Origin: Acetobacteraceae bacterium
GTDB taxonomy: Bacteria; Pseudomonadota; Alphaproteobacteria; Acetobacterales; Acetobacteraceae
Length of the DNA stretch: 5,374 nucleotides
NCBI GenBank assembly: GCA_003164305.1
Contig: PLSZ01000078.1
Location: 1 to 5,374 of the forward strand
Direction of reading: 5' to 3'
Every line of letters starts with the position of its first letter. Position 1 is the stretch's first letter. A program made the position numbers and the translations under genes. The notes beneath the pieces were generated by a model. The model worked only from the letters and a program-made list of their open reading frames with translations, searched no databases and was not told where the DNA came from. Positions 1-5,374 of this stretch are shown here, piece after piece.

Positions 1-777
1 ACGATCGCGACGAAATTCGGCAGCATGCCCGGCAAGGCCGATGGCGTGGGCGACGGACCGCGCACGGTGAACAACGATCCACGCTATATCCCCCGGGCCT
101 GCGACGCGTCCTTGCGGCGGCTCGGCGTCGAGGTGATTGATCTTTACTACATGCACCGGCGCGATCCCGCGGTGCCGATCGAGGAATCAGTCGGCGCCAT
201 GGCACGCCTTGTCGAAGCCGGCAAAGTTCGCCTGCTCGGCTTGTCGGAAGTGTCCGAAGCGACCTTGCGCGCGGCGCACGCGGTTCACCCGATCAGCGCG
301 TTGCAGAGCGAATATTCGTTGTGGATGCGGGAAAGGGAGGACGATGTGCTGCCGATTTGCTCCGAGCTCGGCATTACCTTCGTACCGTTCAGCCCACTCG
401 GGCGCGCGTTCCTGACCGGGACCCTGGTCGTGGAAAACCTGTCGCCCGGCGATTTCCGCGCCAGCCTGCCGCGTTTCCAGGGCGAGGCGGTCGGACAGAA
501 TCAGCGGCTCGTCGATGCGCTCCGCGATTTCGCGAAAGCCCGGGGCGCGAAGCCGGGACAGATCGCCCTGGCGTGGCTCATCGCCAAGGGCACGGCCGAT
601 GCGCCCGTCGTGCCGATCCCAGGCACGCGCCGCCCGGAATTCGTCCGGGAGAATGCCGCTTCCGCCGACGTGCGACTGAGCCCGGCTCAGATCGCCGAAC
701 TGGACGCGCTGTTTGTGCCGGAGGCCGTGTCGGGCGCGCGTTATCCGGACGATGAAGCCGCGCGGGTCGGCACCTGA
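1..777 (+). CDS. Aldo/keto reductase, 5'-truncated by window edge
   Basis: NAD(P)H-dependent oxidoreductase of the aldo/keto reductase superfamily, expected to be a soluble cytoplasmic TIM barrel that reduces aldehydes or ketones. The frame is open from base 1 and 258 residues are visible. Relatives are about 330 residues, so roughly 70 N-terminal residues, including the catalytic Asp and Tyr, lie upstream. The first visible residues (TIATKFG) contain the family's catalytic Lys at codon 5, and YYMHRRDP contains the catalytic His at codon 52. Later landmarks are [19 protein letters not shown], the cofactor-side [10 protein letters not shown], and [17 protein letters not shown], a typical NADPH-binding C-terminal segment. 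The pattern resembles the AKR13/YakC-like group, where YQHR is usual; Met replaces Gln here. The internal ATG at base 25 is not the true start, because conserved sequence lies before it. The stop is one base before the MarR ATG, suggesting cotranscription. The substrate is unknown. Confidence 0.93.
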   Translation, partial: TIATKFGSMPGKADGVGDGPRTVNNDPRYIPRACDASLRRLGVEVIDLYYMHRRDPAVPIEESVGAMARLVEAGKVRLLGLSEVSEATLRAAHAVHPISALQSEYSLWMREREDDVLPICSELGITFVPFSPLGRAFLTGTLVVENLSPGDFRASLPRFQGEAVGQNQRLVDALRDFAKARGAKPGQIALAWLIAKGTADAPVVPIPGTRRPEFVRENAASADVRLSPAQIAELDALFVPEAVSGARYPDDEAARVGT

Positions 778-778
778 A

Positions 779-1228
779 ATGGCGGACGATCCGAACGCGA
801 CGGACGACCAGTGGCCGCCGATCGGCTTCCTGCTTCGAAAGTTCTATCAGAAAAATCAGGCGCTCTGGCAGACCATGTGCCCGGATCCCCAGATGACGTC
901 GGTGCAAAGCGCGGCGCTGACCACCATTCGGCGCCTCGGCCCCTGCTCGCTCACCGAGCTTGGCCGCGCCGCCGCCATGGACCCGGCCACCACTCGCGGT
1001 GTCGTGGAGCGGTTGCGCCAGCGCGGCATGATCGCGCTGTTCGACGACCCGGCCGACAAGCGCAAGGTGATCGTGCGGCTGGAGCCGCCAGGGCATCGCT
1101 ACCTCGCCATCATCGAACCGGTCATGCCCCGCATATCCGATGCCACGCTGGCGCCGCTTAATGTGGCGGAGCGTCTGGCGCTGGAGTTCCTGTTGCTCAA
1201 GGTCACCGAAGCGAATGACGGCGAATGA
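779..1228 (+). CDS. MarR-family transcriptional regulator
   Basis: Probable dimeric winged-helix DNA-binding regulator of 149 residues, within the usual 140-160 for MarR proteins. The helix-turn-helix covers about residues 57-82 (CSLTELGRAAAMDPATTRGV, then VERLRQRGMI). The wing follows at about 87-103, with the hallmark DDPADKRKVIV and a following PPGHRYL in place of the usual LTPxG. The terminal helices would form the dimer interface. I chose the ATG one base after the aldo/keto reductase stop. An in-frame ATG at 752 would add nine residues and overlap that gene; neither has a strong Shine-Dalgarno, so the start is not settled. MarR proteins commonly repress nearby genes and release DNA on binding small, often aromatic, ligands. 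Possible targets here are its own cluster and the downstream transporter, but that is inference. Cys34 and Cys56 are present, but not in an arrangement I recognise as an OhrR-type redox sensor. Confidence 0.9.
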   Translation: MADDPNATDDQWPPIGFLLRKFYQKNQALWQTMCPDPQMTSVQSAALTTIRRLGPCSLTELGRAAAMDPATTRGVVERLRQRGMIALFDDPADKRKVIVRLEPPGHRYLAIIEPVMPRISDATLAPLNVAERLALEFLLLKVTEANDGE

Positions 1229-1258
1229 ACTTTATTTATGGTGTATGCTCAATAATAG
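1224..1258 (+). promoter_or_regulatory. AT-rich island, candidate promoter/operator
   Basis: This short stretch at the end of marR and just after it is strikingly AT-rich against its GC-rich surroundings. It has a possible -10 box TATGGT (1237-1242), 16 bases after ATGACG (1215-1220), each matching four of six sigma-70 consensus bases. It also carries TTATT (1232-1236) and AATAA (1251-1255), an inverted repeat with a 14-base spacer. An AT-rich interrupted palindrome of this size is what many MarR dimers bind, so it may control the transporter genes. The promoter match is weak and the assignment rests on position and composition. Confidence 0.3.
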
Positions 1259-1292
1259 CGGTTGAAGTGCGGCCAGGCTTGTCGTTAAGGTC

Positions 1293-1315
1293 GCATGCTG
1301 CAACGCAGCGCATGC
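1293..1315 (+). repeat. Imperfect inverted repeat (GC-rich hairpin)
   Basis: GCATGCTGC (1293-1301) can pair with GCAG plus CATGC (1305-1308 and 1311-1315) across a three-base AAC loop, with a two-base CG bulge in the right arm. This gives nine base pairs. No T-run follows, so it is not a convincing intrinsic terminator. It lies about 60 bases before the binding-protein start and could be an operator or a structured leader element. An adjacent weaker palindrome (GCGAAGCTCCGC, 1321-1332) has one mismatched pair. Confidence 0.4.
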
Positions 1316-1364
1316 CGGCAGCGAAGCTCCGCGAACCCACGAAAAATGCGCGGGGCCCGAATAT

Positions 1365-1370
1365 GAGGGG
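1365..1370 (+). promoter_or_regulatory. Ribosome binding site of the binding-protein gene
   Basis: GAGGGG sits six bases before the ATG at 1377. An in-frame TTG at 1371 directly abuts this purine run and leaves no spacing, so the site favours the ATG. The resulting N-terminus, MKKLSVRG, is also a good signal-peptide n-region. Confidence 0.75.
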
Positions 1371-1376
1371 TTGAGA

Positions 1377-2594
1377 ATGAAAAAATTGTCCGTGCGTGGC
1401 ATCCTGGCGGTCGCCCTGGCGCCATTTCTGATCTGCGCCGCCGCGCACGCGGAGGGACCGCCGATCAAAGTCGGCGAGATCAATTCCTACACCGGCCCAG
1501 CCGCCGTGTTCACCGTCTCCTACCGGAAGGGGTTCGAGATGGCGGTGGATGAAGTGAACGCCGCGGGCGGCGTACTCGGGCGGCCATTGCAGGTGTTCTT
1601 CCGCGACGACACGTTCTCCCCCGCCGAGGGCGTGCGCCAGGCGAAGGAACTGATCGACAACGAAAAAGTGGACGTGCTGGCGGGCACCTTCTTCTCGCCG
1701 GTCGCGCTCGCGGTCGCCAACGTGGTCACGCAATCGAAGATGTTCTTCCTCGCCGCCGAGCCGCTCACCGACAAGCTCACGTGGCAGCAGGGGTCTCGTT
1801 ACGTTTTCCGCATCCGCAACCCGACCTATGAACTGGTCAACATGATCGCCGGCAAGGCGGCGGAACTGCCATGCAAGCGCTGGGCTATTCTCAGTTCGCC
1901 GGACGATGCGTCGCGCGACACGGTGGAAAACTTCAAGAATTTCCTCAACAAATTGAAACCCGGTGTGGACTGGGCCGGTACCGAAATCGTACCCATCGGC
2001 CAGGTGAATCCGGGTTCCGTCCTGGATGGACTGGAGCAGATGAAACCGGAATGCGTGTTCAACACGTTGTTCGGCGCCAACCTGTTCGCGGTCGTGCGCG
2101 AAGGCAACACGCGAGGCTTCTGGCAGGATGTCAAAGTGGTCAGCACCCTGGCCGGGGAGCCGGAATACCTCGACCCGCTGAAAGGCGACACGCCCGTCGG
2201 CTGGTGGGTGACCGGATACGCCTGGTCTGACGACAATCGCCCCGACCACAAGCGCTTCCGTGACGCCTTCGAGGCGCGGTACAACGATTACCCGCGCATG
2301 GGCGCGCTGATCGCCTACACCACCGTGAAAGCTCTGGCCGCCGGCATCGCCAAAGCGGGATCGACGGATACCGAGAAGCTGATCGCCGCGTTCAAGGGCC
2401 TGCAATTCGACAGTCCGGTCGGCAGGTTGACGATCCGCGACGATCATCAATCCACGCTGGGTTCCTGGATCGGCGAACTCGCGCTGAAGGACGGCAAAGG
2501 CGTGCTGGTGAACTGGAAATATCTCGACGGCGCCGATTACCTCCCGCCGGTCGCGGAGGCGTTGACGTGGCGGCCGGCCGGATCGAACGACTGA
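1377..2594 (+). CDS. ABC transporter periplasmic substrate-binding protein (Liv/HAAT type)
   Basis: A secreted type I periplasmic binding protein (Peripla_BP_6 / leucine-binding-like) of 405 residues that would deliver a small ligand to the fused permease encoded next. Residues 1-25 form a Sec signal peptide: MKK start, hydrophobic core about 9-23, and likely cleavage after AHA at 25. Cys20 lies in the core but is preceded by Ile, so this is not a good lipobox. The mature protein begins with the fold's first strand, IKVGEINSYTGPAA (30-43). MAVDEVNAAGGVLGRPL (55-71) is highly typical of the family. AGTFFSPVALA (102-112) would form part of the ligand cleft. AYTTVKALAAGIAKAGSTD (313-331) is the characteristic late helix. 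Only two cysteines, C166 and C226, remain after cleavage. The permease begins 22 bases downstream, consistent with one operon. The ligand cannot be assigned; branched-chain amino acids are only one possibility. Confidence 0.92.
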   Translation: MKKLSVRGILAVALAPFLICAAAHAEGPPIKVGEINSYTGPAAVFTVSYRKGFEMAVDEVNAAGGVLGRPLQVFFRDDTFSPAEGVRQAKELIDNEKVDVLAGTFFSPVALAVANVVTQSKMFFLAAEPLTDKLTWQQGSRYVFRIRNPTYELVNMIAGKAAELPCKRWAILSSPDDASRDTVENFKNFLNKLKPGVDWAGTEIVPIGQVNPGSVLDGLEQMKPECVFNTLFGANLFAVVREGNTRGFWQDVKVVSTLAGEPEYLDPLKGDTPVGWWVTGYAWSDDNRPDHKRFRDAFEARYNDYPRMGALIAYTTVKALAAGIAKAGSTDTEKLIAAFKGLQFDSPVGRLTIRDDHQSTLGSWIGELALKDGKGVLVNWKYLDGADYLPPVAEALTWRPAGSND

Positions 2595-2602
2595 CCGGCG
2601 GC

Positions 2603-2606
2603 GGAG
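2603..2606 (+). promoter_or_regulatory. Ribosome binding site before a TTG start
   Basis: GGAG lies ten bases before TTG at 2617 and is the best Shine-Dalgarno-like site in the short gap after the binding-protein gene. The first in-frame ATG (2641) has no purine-rich site upstream and would remove eight residues just before the first membrane segment. This supports the TTG, though not conclusively. Confidence 0.5.
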
Positions 2607-2616
2607 CGACGCTGTT

Positions 2617-4533
2617 TTGGATGCGGCGCAACTTGTCCTGATGACGCTGAACGGGTTGGTCATCGCGGCCAACCTGTTTATCGTCTCCGCCGGCAAGTCG
2701 ATCGTTTATGGCGTGTCTCGCACATCGAACTTCGCGCATGGTTCGCTGTACATGCTGGGCGCCTACCTGGCCTATACGTTGGTTACGGCGTTTCCCCAGG
2801 GGACAGTCTGGTTCTTTCTGGCGGTGGCGCTGAGCGCCGGCACAGTCGGGCTGTTCGGGCTGGCGATCGAGATGACGATGTTTCGCCGGCTCTACACCGC
2901 GCCGCATCACCTGCAACTAATCGCCACTTTCGGCCTGTTCATGATCATCCGGGACCTGACCCAGGTGATCTGGGGGCCTTACGAGTTGTTCGGACCGCGC
3001 GTGCCCGGCCTGGCCGGCGCGGTAAAGATCATGGGAAGGCGTTTCCCCGAGTATAACTTCCTCATCCTGGGTACCAGCGTCGTGCTGGTGCTGGTCCTGT
3101 GGCTGATCTTCCACAAGACCCTTTGGGGCGTGAAGTTGCGCGCCGCGACACAGGACAGGGAGATGGTGGCGGCGCTCGGCGTGGACCAGCGCTGGCTGTT
3201 CTCCGGCGTGTTCGTGATGGGCGCGACGCTTGCGGGGCTGGCGGGCGCGCTGCAAATCCCGACGCAGCCGGCCCATCTCGGGATGGACCTGGATATCGTG
3301 ATCCTGGCCTTCGCGGTGATCGTGATCGGCGGCATGGGCAGCATAGCGGGCACCTTTCTCGCCTCCATCATGGTCGGCCTGATCACCGCACTGGGCGCCG
3401 TCGCGTTCTCCCAATTCTCGCTGGTCCTGGTGTTTATCATGATGGCGGCGGTTCTGGTGGTGCGGCCGAACGGACTGCTTGGAAAACATCTTGGCCACGA
3501 CTGGAAAGATCCCGCGGGCGTGGGTGCCCCGCCGCGCCGCGCCGGACGGGTCGCGCGGCTGGCGTGGGGGGCCATGCTGCTGATCCTCGCCGCGGCTCCG
3601 CTTTACGCCGGCAACTTCGGCCTGAGCACGATCAGCGAGACACTGATCTACGCTTTGTTCGCCTTCAGTTTCTGGTTCATGGGCGGGCCCGGGGGGATGA
3701 TTTCGTTCGGCCAGGCGGCTTTTTTCGCGATCGGAATGTACACCGCGGCGCTGTTGTTGCGTGATCTGGGTATCGGGCTTGGCGTGGCGCTGGTAGCTGG
3801 CCCACTTTGCGCCGGCCTGTCCGCGGCGGTGTTCGGTTTCTTCTACATCCGCGTTGGCGGCATCCGCCTGGCGATGCTAAGCCTCGCGTTCGGACAACTG
3901 GTCTGGGCTGTGCTTTATCAGTGGTACGCGGTCACCAACGGCGACAACGGAATTCTGAACGTTTGGCCGCCGGCATGGGCCGCGAATACGGTCTCGTATT
4001 ACTACATCACTTTGGTGTTGTGCGGCGGTGGCATCATTTCGATGCGTCATATCGTCTTCGCGCCCCTCGGCTACGGGCTGCGCGCGGCACGCGACTCCAT
4101 CTTGCGCTCCGAGGCCGTGGGCATCCACATCGCTTTGCAGCGCTGGATCGGCTTTGTCGTCTCCGGCGTATTCGCAGGGCTGGCTGGCGTGCTGATGGTG
4201 TATCTGAAAGGCAGCGCGTTTCCGGCCTATGCCGATGTCGCCTCGTCCTTCGACGCGTTGGTCATGGCGCTTCTGGGCGGGATGCAATCCCTGAACGGAC
4301 CGCTTTTCGGTGCCGTGATGTACCGCGCGCTGAAGATCTACGTGCAGATCGAGTTCGTCCGCTGGCCCACCGTCATGGGTGTGGCGCTGATCCTGATCGC
4401 GTTATTCCTGCCGCGTGGCCTGGAGGGAGCGGTCGACCAAATTCGGGCCCGCCTGGCGCGCCGCCGGCATCTGACCGCCGTTCAATCGCCGGCTTCCCCC
4501 GCGTTGCCCGCGCTGGCGCCGGAGCGGCACTGA
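2617..4533 (+). CDS. livHM: Fused LivH-LivM ABC transporter permease
   Basis: Inner-membrane channel of a Liv/HAAT importer, 638 residues, containing both permease domains that are usually separate LivH and LivM proteins of about 300 residues each. Residues 1-288 are LivH-like: NFAHGSLYMLGAYLAY (38-53), FGLAIEMTMFRRLY (80-93), the coupling loop LWGVKLRAATQDREMVAALG (169-188), and GGMGSIAGTFLASIMVG (238-254). A charged, Arg/Pro-containing linker spans about 289-315. Residues 316-605 are LivM-like: GGPGGMISFGQAAFFAIGMY (356-375), IRVGGIRLAMLSLAFGQLVW (411-430), NGDNGI (441-446), the second coupling loop YGLRAARDSILRSEAVGI (486-503), and ALLGGMQSLNGPLFGA (551-566). An Ala/Pro-rich cytoplasmic tail ends the protein. 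Each half is rich in hydrophobic membrane segments. TTG is the likely start. The stop overlaps the livG ATG, indicating translational coupling. The symbol denotes family, not proven substrate. No frameshift or internal stop separates the halves. Confidence 0.93.
   Translation: MDAAQLVLMTLNGLVIAANLFIVSAGKSIVYGVSRTSNFAHGSLYMLGAYLAYTLVTAFPQGTVWFFLAVALSAGTVGLFGLAIEMTMFRRLYTAPHHLQLIATFGLFMIIRDLTQVIWGPYELFGPRVPGLAGAVKIMGRRFPEYNFLILGTSVVLVLVLWLIFHKTLWGVKLRAATQDREMVAALGVDQRWLFSGVFVMGATLAGLAGALQIPTQPAHLGMDLDIVILAFAVIVIGGMGSIAGTFLASIMVGLITALGAVAFSQFSLVLVFIMMAAVLVVRPNGLLGKHLGHDWKDPAGVGAPPRRAGRVARLAWGAMLLILAAAPLYAGNFGLSTISETLIYALFAFSFWFMGGPGGMISFGQAAFFAIGMYTAALLLRDLGIGLGVALVAGPLCAGLSAAVFGFFYIRVGGIRLAMLSLAFGQLVWAVLYQWYAVTNGDNGILNVWPPAWAANTVSYYYITLVLCGGGIISMRHIVFAPLGYGLRAARDSILRSEAVGIHIALQRWIGFVVSGVFAGLAGVLMVYLKGSAFPAYADVASSFDALVMALLGGMQSLNGPLFGAVMYRALKIYVQIEFVRWPTVMGVALILIALFLPRGLEGAVDQIRARLARRRHLTAVQSPASPALPALAPERH
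4521..4524 (+). promoter_or_regulatory. Ribosome binding site of livG inside livHM
   Basis: GGAG, encoded within the last permease codons, lies eight bases before the ATG at 4533. That ATG shares its A with the permease TGA (TGATG). This fixes the livG start and implies coupled translation. Confidence 0.7.
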
Positions 4534-5291
4534 TGGCGCTGCTGTCCGCTCGCGGCCTCAGAAAGAACTTCGGTGGCAACTTCGCCGTGAACGGCGTCGA
4601 TTTCGATGTGGACGCCGGACAATTGCTCGCGATGATCGGCCCGAACGGCGCCGGCAAAACCACCTGCTTCAACATATTGAACGGCCAGTTGAAGCCCACC
4701 GCCGGCCATGTGTTGCTGGACGGGCGCGAGGTCACCGGGCTGGAGCCCAAAGCGATGTCACGGGCCGGTATCGGACGCACTTTCCAGATCACCCAGACCT
4801 TCGGCTCCATGACGGTGCTGGAAAACATCCAGGTGGCGCTGATGTCGCATCATGGCCGCCTGCGTTCGTTCACCGCGAACGTGGAATTGGTGTGCGCGGA
4901 TGAGGGCATGGCGCTGCTGGAACGTGTCGGCATGGCGGAACAGGCGAAGCGCGGCTGCGGCGTGCTGGCTTACGGCGACCTCAAACGCGTCGAACTCGCG
5001 ATGGCGCTGGCCAACGAGCCGCGTGTGCTGCTGATGGACGAGCCGACCGCGGGAATGGCCCCGAAGGAGCGTGTGGCATTGATGGCGCTGACCGCCGAGA
5101 TCGTGCGGGAACGCGGCGTCGCCGTGCTGTTCACCGAGCACGACATGGACACGGTGTTCCGCCACGCCGACACCGTTCTGGTGCTGAACCGCGGCCGCAT
5201 CATCGCCTCCGGCCCGCCGGCTTTGGTGCGCGAGGATCCTGAGGTCCGGGAAGTCTATCTCGGCAGCGGCCGCATGTACGGGGCGGACTGA
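4533..5291 (+). CDS. livG: LivG-type ABC transporter ATP-binding protein
   Basis: Cytoplasmic ATPase of 252 residues, the normal LivG length, that would power import through the fused permease. The ATP-binding elements are intact: Walker A GPNGAGKT (36-43), Q-loop glutamine Q85 in GRTFQITQTF, the signature LAYGDLKR (145-152), Walker B VLLMDE with catalytic E170, D-loop region AGMAPKE (173-179), and switch histidine H203 in TEHDMD. The C-terminal VREDPEVREVYLG (232-244) is typical of the LivG branch and separates it from LivF. The signature has Leu150 where many relatives have Gln; this looks like family variation rather than damage. The start is fixed by the one-base overlap with the permease stop and the GGAG site. 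These importers usually pair LivG with LivF; no second ATPase is recognisable here before the window ends. The symbol denotes family rather than demonstrated substrate. Confidence 0.95.
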   Translation: MALLSARGLRKNFGGNFAVNGVDFDVDAGQLLAMIGPNGAGKTTCFNILNGQLKPTAGHVLLDGREVTGLEPKAMSRAGIGRTFQITQTFGSMTVLENIQVALMSHHGRLRSFTANVELVCADEGMALLERVGMAEQAKRGCGVLAYGDLKRVELAMALANEPRVLLMDEPTAGMAPKERVALMALTAEIVRERGVAVLFTEHDMDTVFRHADTVLVLNRGRIIASGPPALVREDPEVREVYLGSGRMYGAD

Positions 5292-5294
5292 GCG

Positions 5295-5374
5295 ATGGCG
5301 GCGGTTCTCATTTCGCCGAACGGCCTCTCCAATGCATCCTCCGGCTTGCATTCGTCATCCTCCGGCTTGTTGGG
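5295..5374 (+). CDS. Possible start of an unidentified reading frame, cut by window edge
   Basis: An ATG three bases after the livG stop opens a frame that continues for 26 codons to the window end. Upstream there is only a weak purine run (GGGG at 5280-5283, 11 bases away). The peptide starts MAAVLISPNG and continues with a Ser/Gly/Leu-rich stretch containing SSGL twice. Position would predict LivF, but LivF proteins normally reach their first conserved strand and the aromatic-Gly A-loop (YYG-like) within about 15 residues, and this peptide does not show that. It could be an N-terminal extension of LivF, a different small gene, or untranslated spacer, with livF starting at or after the TTG codons at 5367/5370. 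Confidence 0.25.
   Translation, partial: MAAVLISPNGLSNASSGLHSSSSGLL
5335..5369 (+). repeat. 14-base direct repeat, 21-base period
   Basis: CATCCTCCGGCTTG occurs at 5335-5348 and again, identically, at 5356-5369, with seven bases between copies. The first copy overlaps a six-base inverted repeat, AATGCA (5331-5336) and TGCATT (5347-5352). Because 21 is a multiple of three, a reading frame crossing it would encode a seven-residue repeat. Only two copies are visible, and the window ends five bases later, so a longer array cannot be excluded. Confidence 0.8.

Noticed and set aside
25..27. ATG at 25 as start of the aldo/keto reductase
   Set aside because: The preceding codons encode TIATKFGS, containing the family's catalytic Lys, so the gene continues upstream of the window.
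1293..1315. Rho-independent terminator after marR
   Set aside because: A stem exists but there is no T-run after it, and the hairpin has a bulge.
1377..1451. Lipoprotein signal peptide using Cys20
   Set aside because: The residue before Cys20 is Ile, which does not fit a lipobox; AHA at 23-25 is a standard signal peptidase I site.
1236..2696. 486-codon open frame on the - strand opposite the binding-protein gene
   Set aside because: It is antisense to a clear binding-protein gene, and its translation is rich in Arg, Gly and His with no recognisable domain. This is typical of shadow frames in GC-rich coding DNA.
2392..3575. Several long - strand frames opposite the LivH half
   Set aside because: They are His/Arg/Gln-rich shadow translations without domains, opposite a well-supported membrane protein.
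3807..4532. 242-codon in-frame extension upstream of the LivG ATG
   Set aside because: It overlaps the LivM half in another frame and has Arg-rich low-complexity translation. LivG has its own GGAG site and coupled ATG at 4533, and its usual length from there.
4758..5351. 197-codon - strand frame opposite livG
   Set aside because: It is a shadow of a conserved ATPase gene; the translation shows no family features.

Overview
This 5.4-kb window comes from a GC-rich genome, with strong G/C preference at third codon positions and dense same-strand packing. The gene families suggest a free-living proteobacterium, probably in the Burkholderiales or a related beta/alpha lineage. That assignment is inferred from base composition and family type only. 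Every convincing gene is on the + strand.

Layout: (1) positions 1-777 hold the 3' three-quarters of an aldo/keto reductase whose N-terminus lies upstream of the window. (2) A MarR-type winged-helix regulator follows after one base (779-1228). (3) A 148-base intergenic region (1229-1376) contains an AT-rich island and an imperfect GC-rich hairpin, and is the most likely control region in the window. (4) A transporter block follows: a secreted type I periplasmic substrate-binding protein (1377-2594), a single 638-residue permease in which LivH-like and LivM-like halves are fused (TTG start, 2617-4533), and a LivG-type ATPase that overlaps the permease stop by one base (4533-5291). (5) The last 83 bases hold a possible start of another reading frame and a 14-base direct repeat. 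A LivF-type second ATPase would be expected next but is not recognisable before the window ends.

Together the transporter genes encode most of a HAAT/Liv-type ABC importer. The binding protein would capture a small polar ligand in the periplasm, the fused permease would form both halves of the membrane channel, and LivG, normally with LivF, would hydrolyse ATP. The ligand cannot be read from the sequence; these systems import branched-chain amino acids but also amides, urea, aromatic acids and other small carboxylates. The reductase and MarR regulator upstream could belong to the same catabolic locus, but this rests on adjacency alone.

I see no mobile element, CRISPR array, tRNA or rRNA. Nothing here amounts to an undescribed system. 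The points most worth a second look are the repeat-bearing end after livG, the fused permease with its TTG start, and the structured region between marR and the transporter genes.
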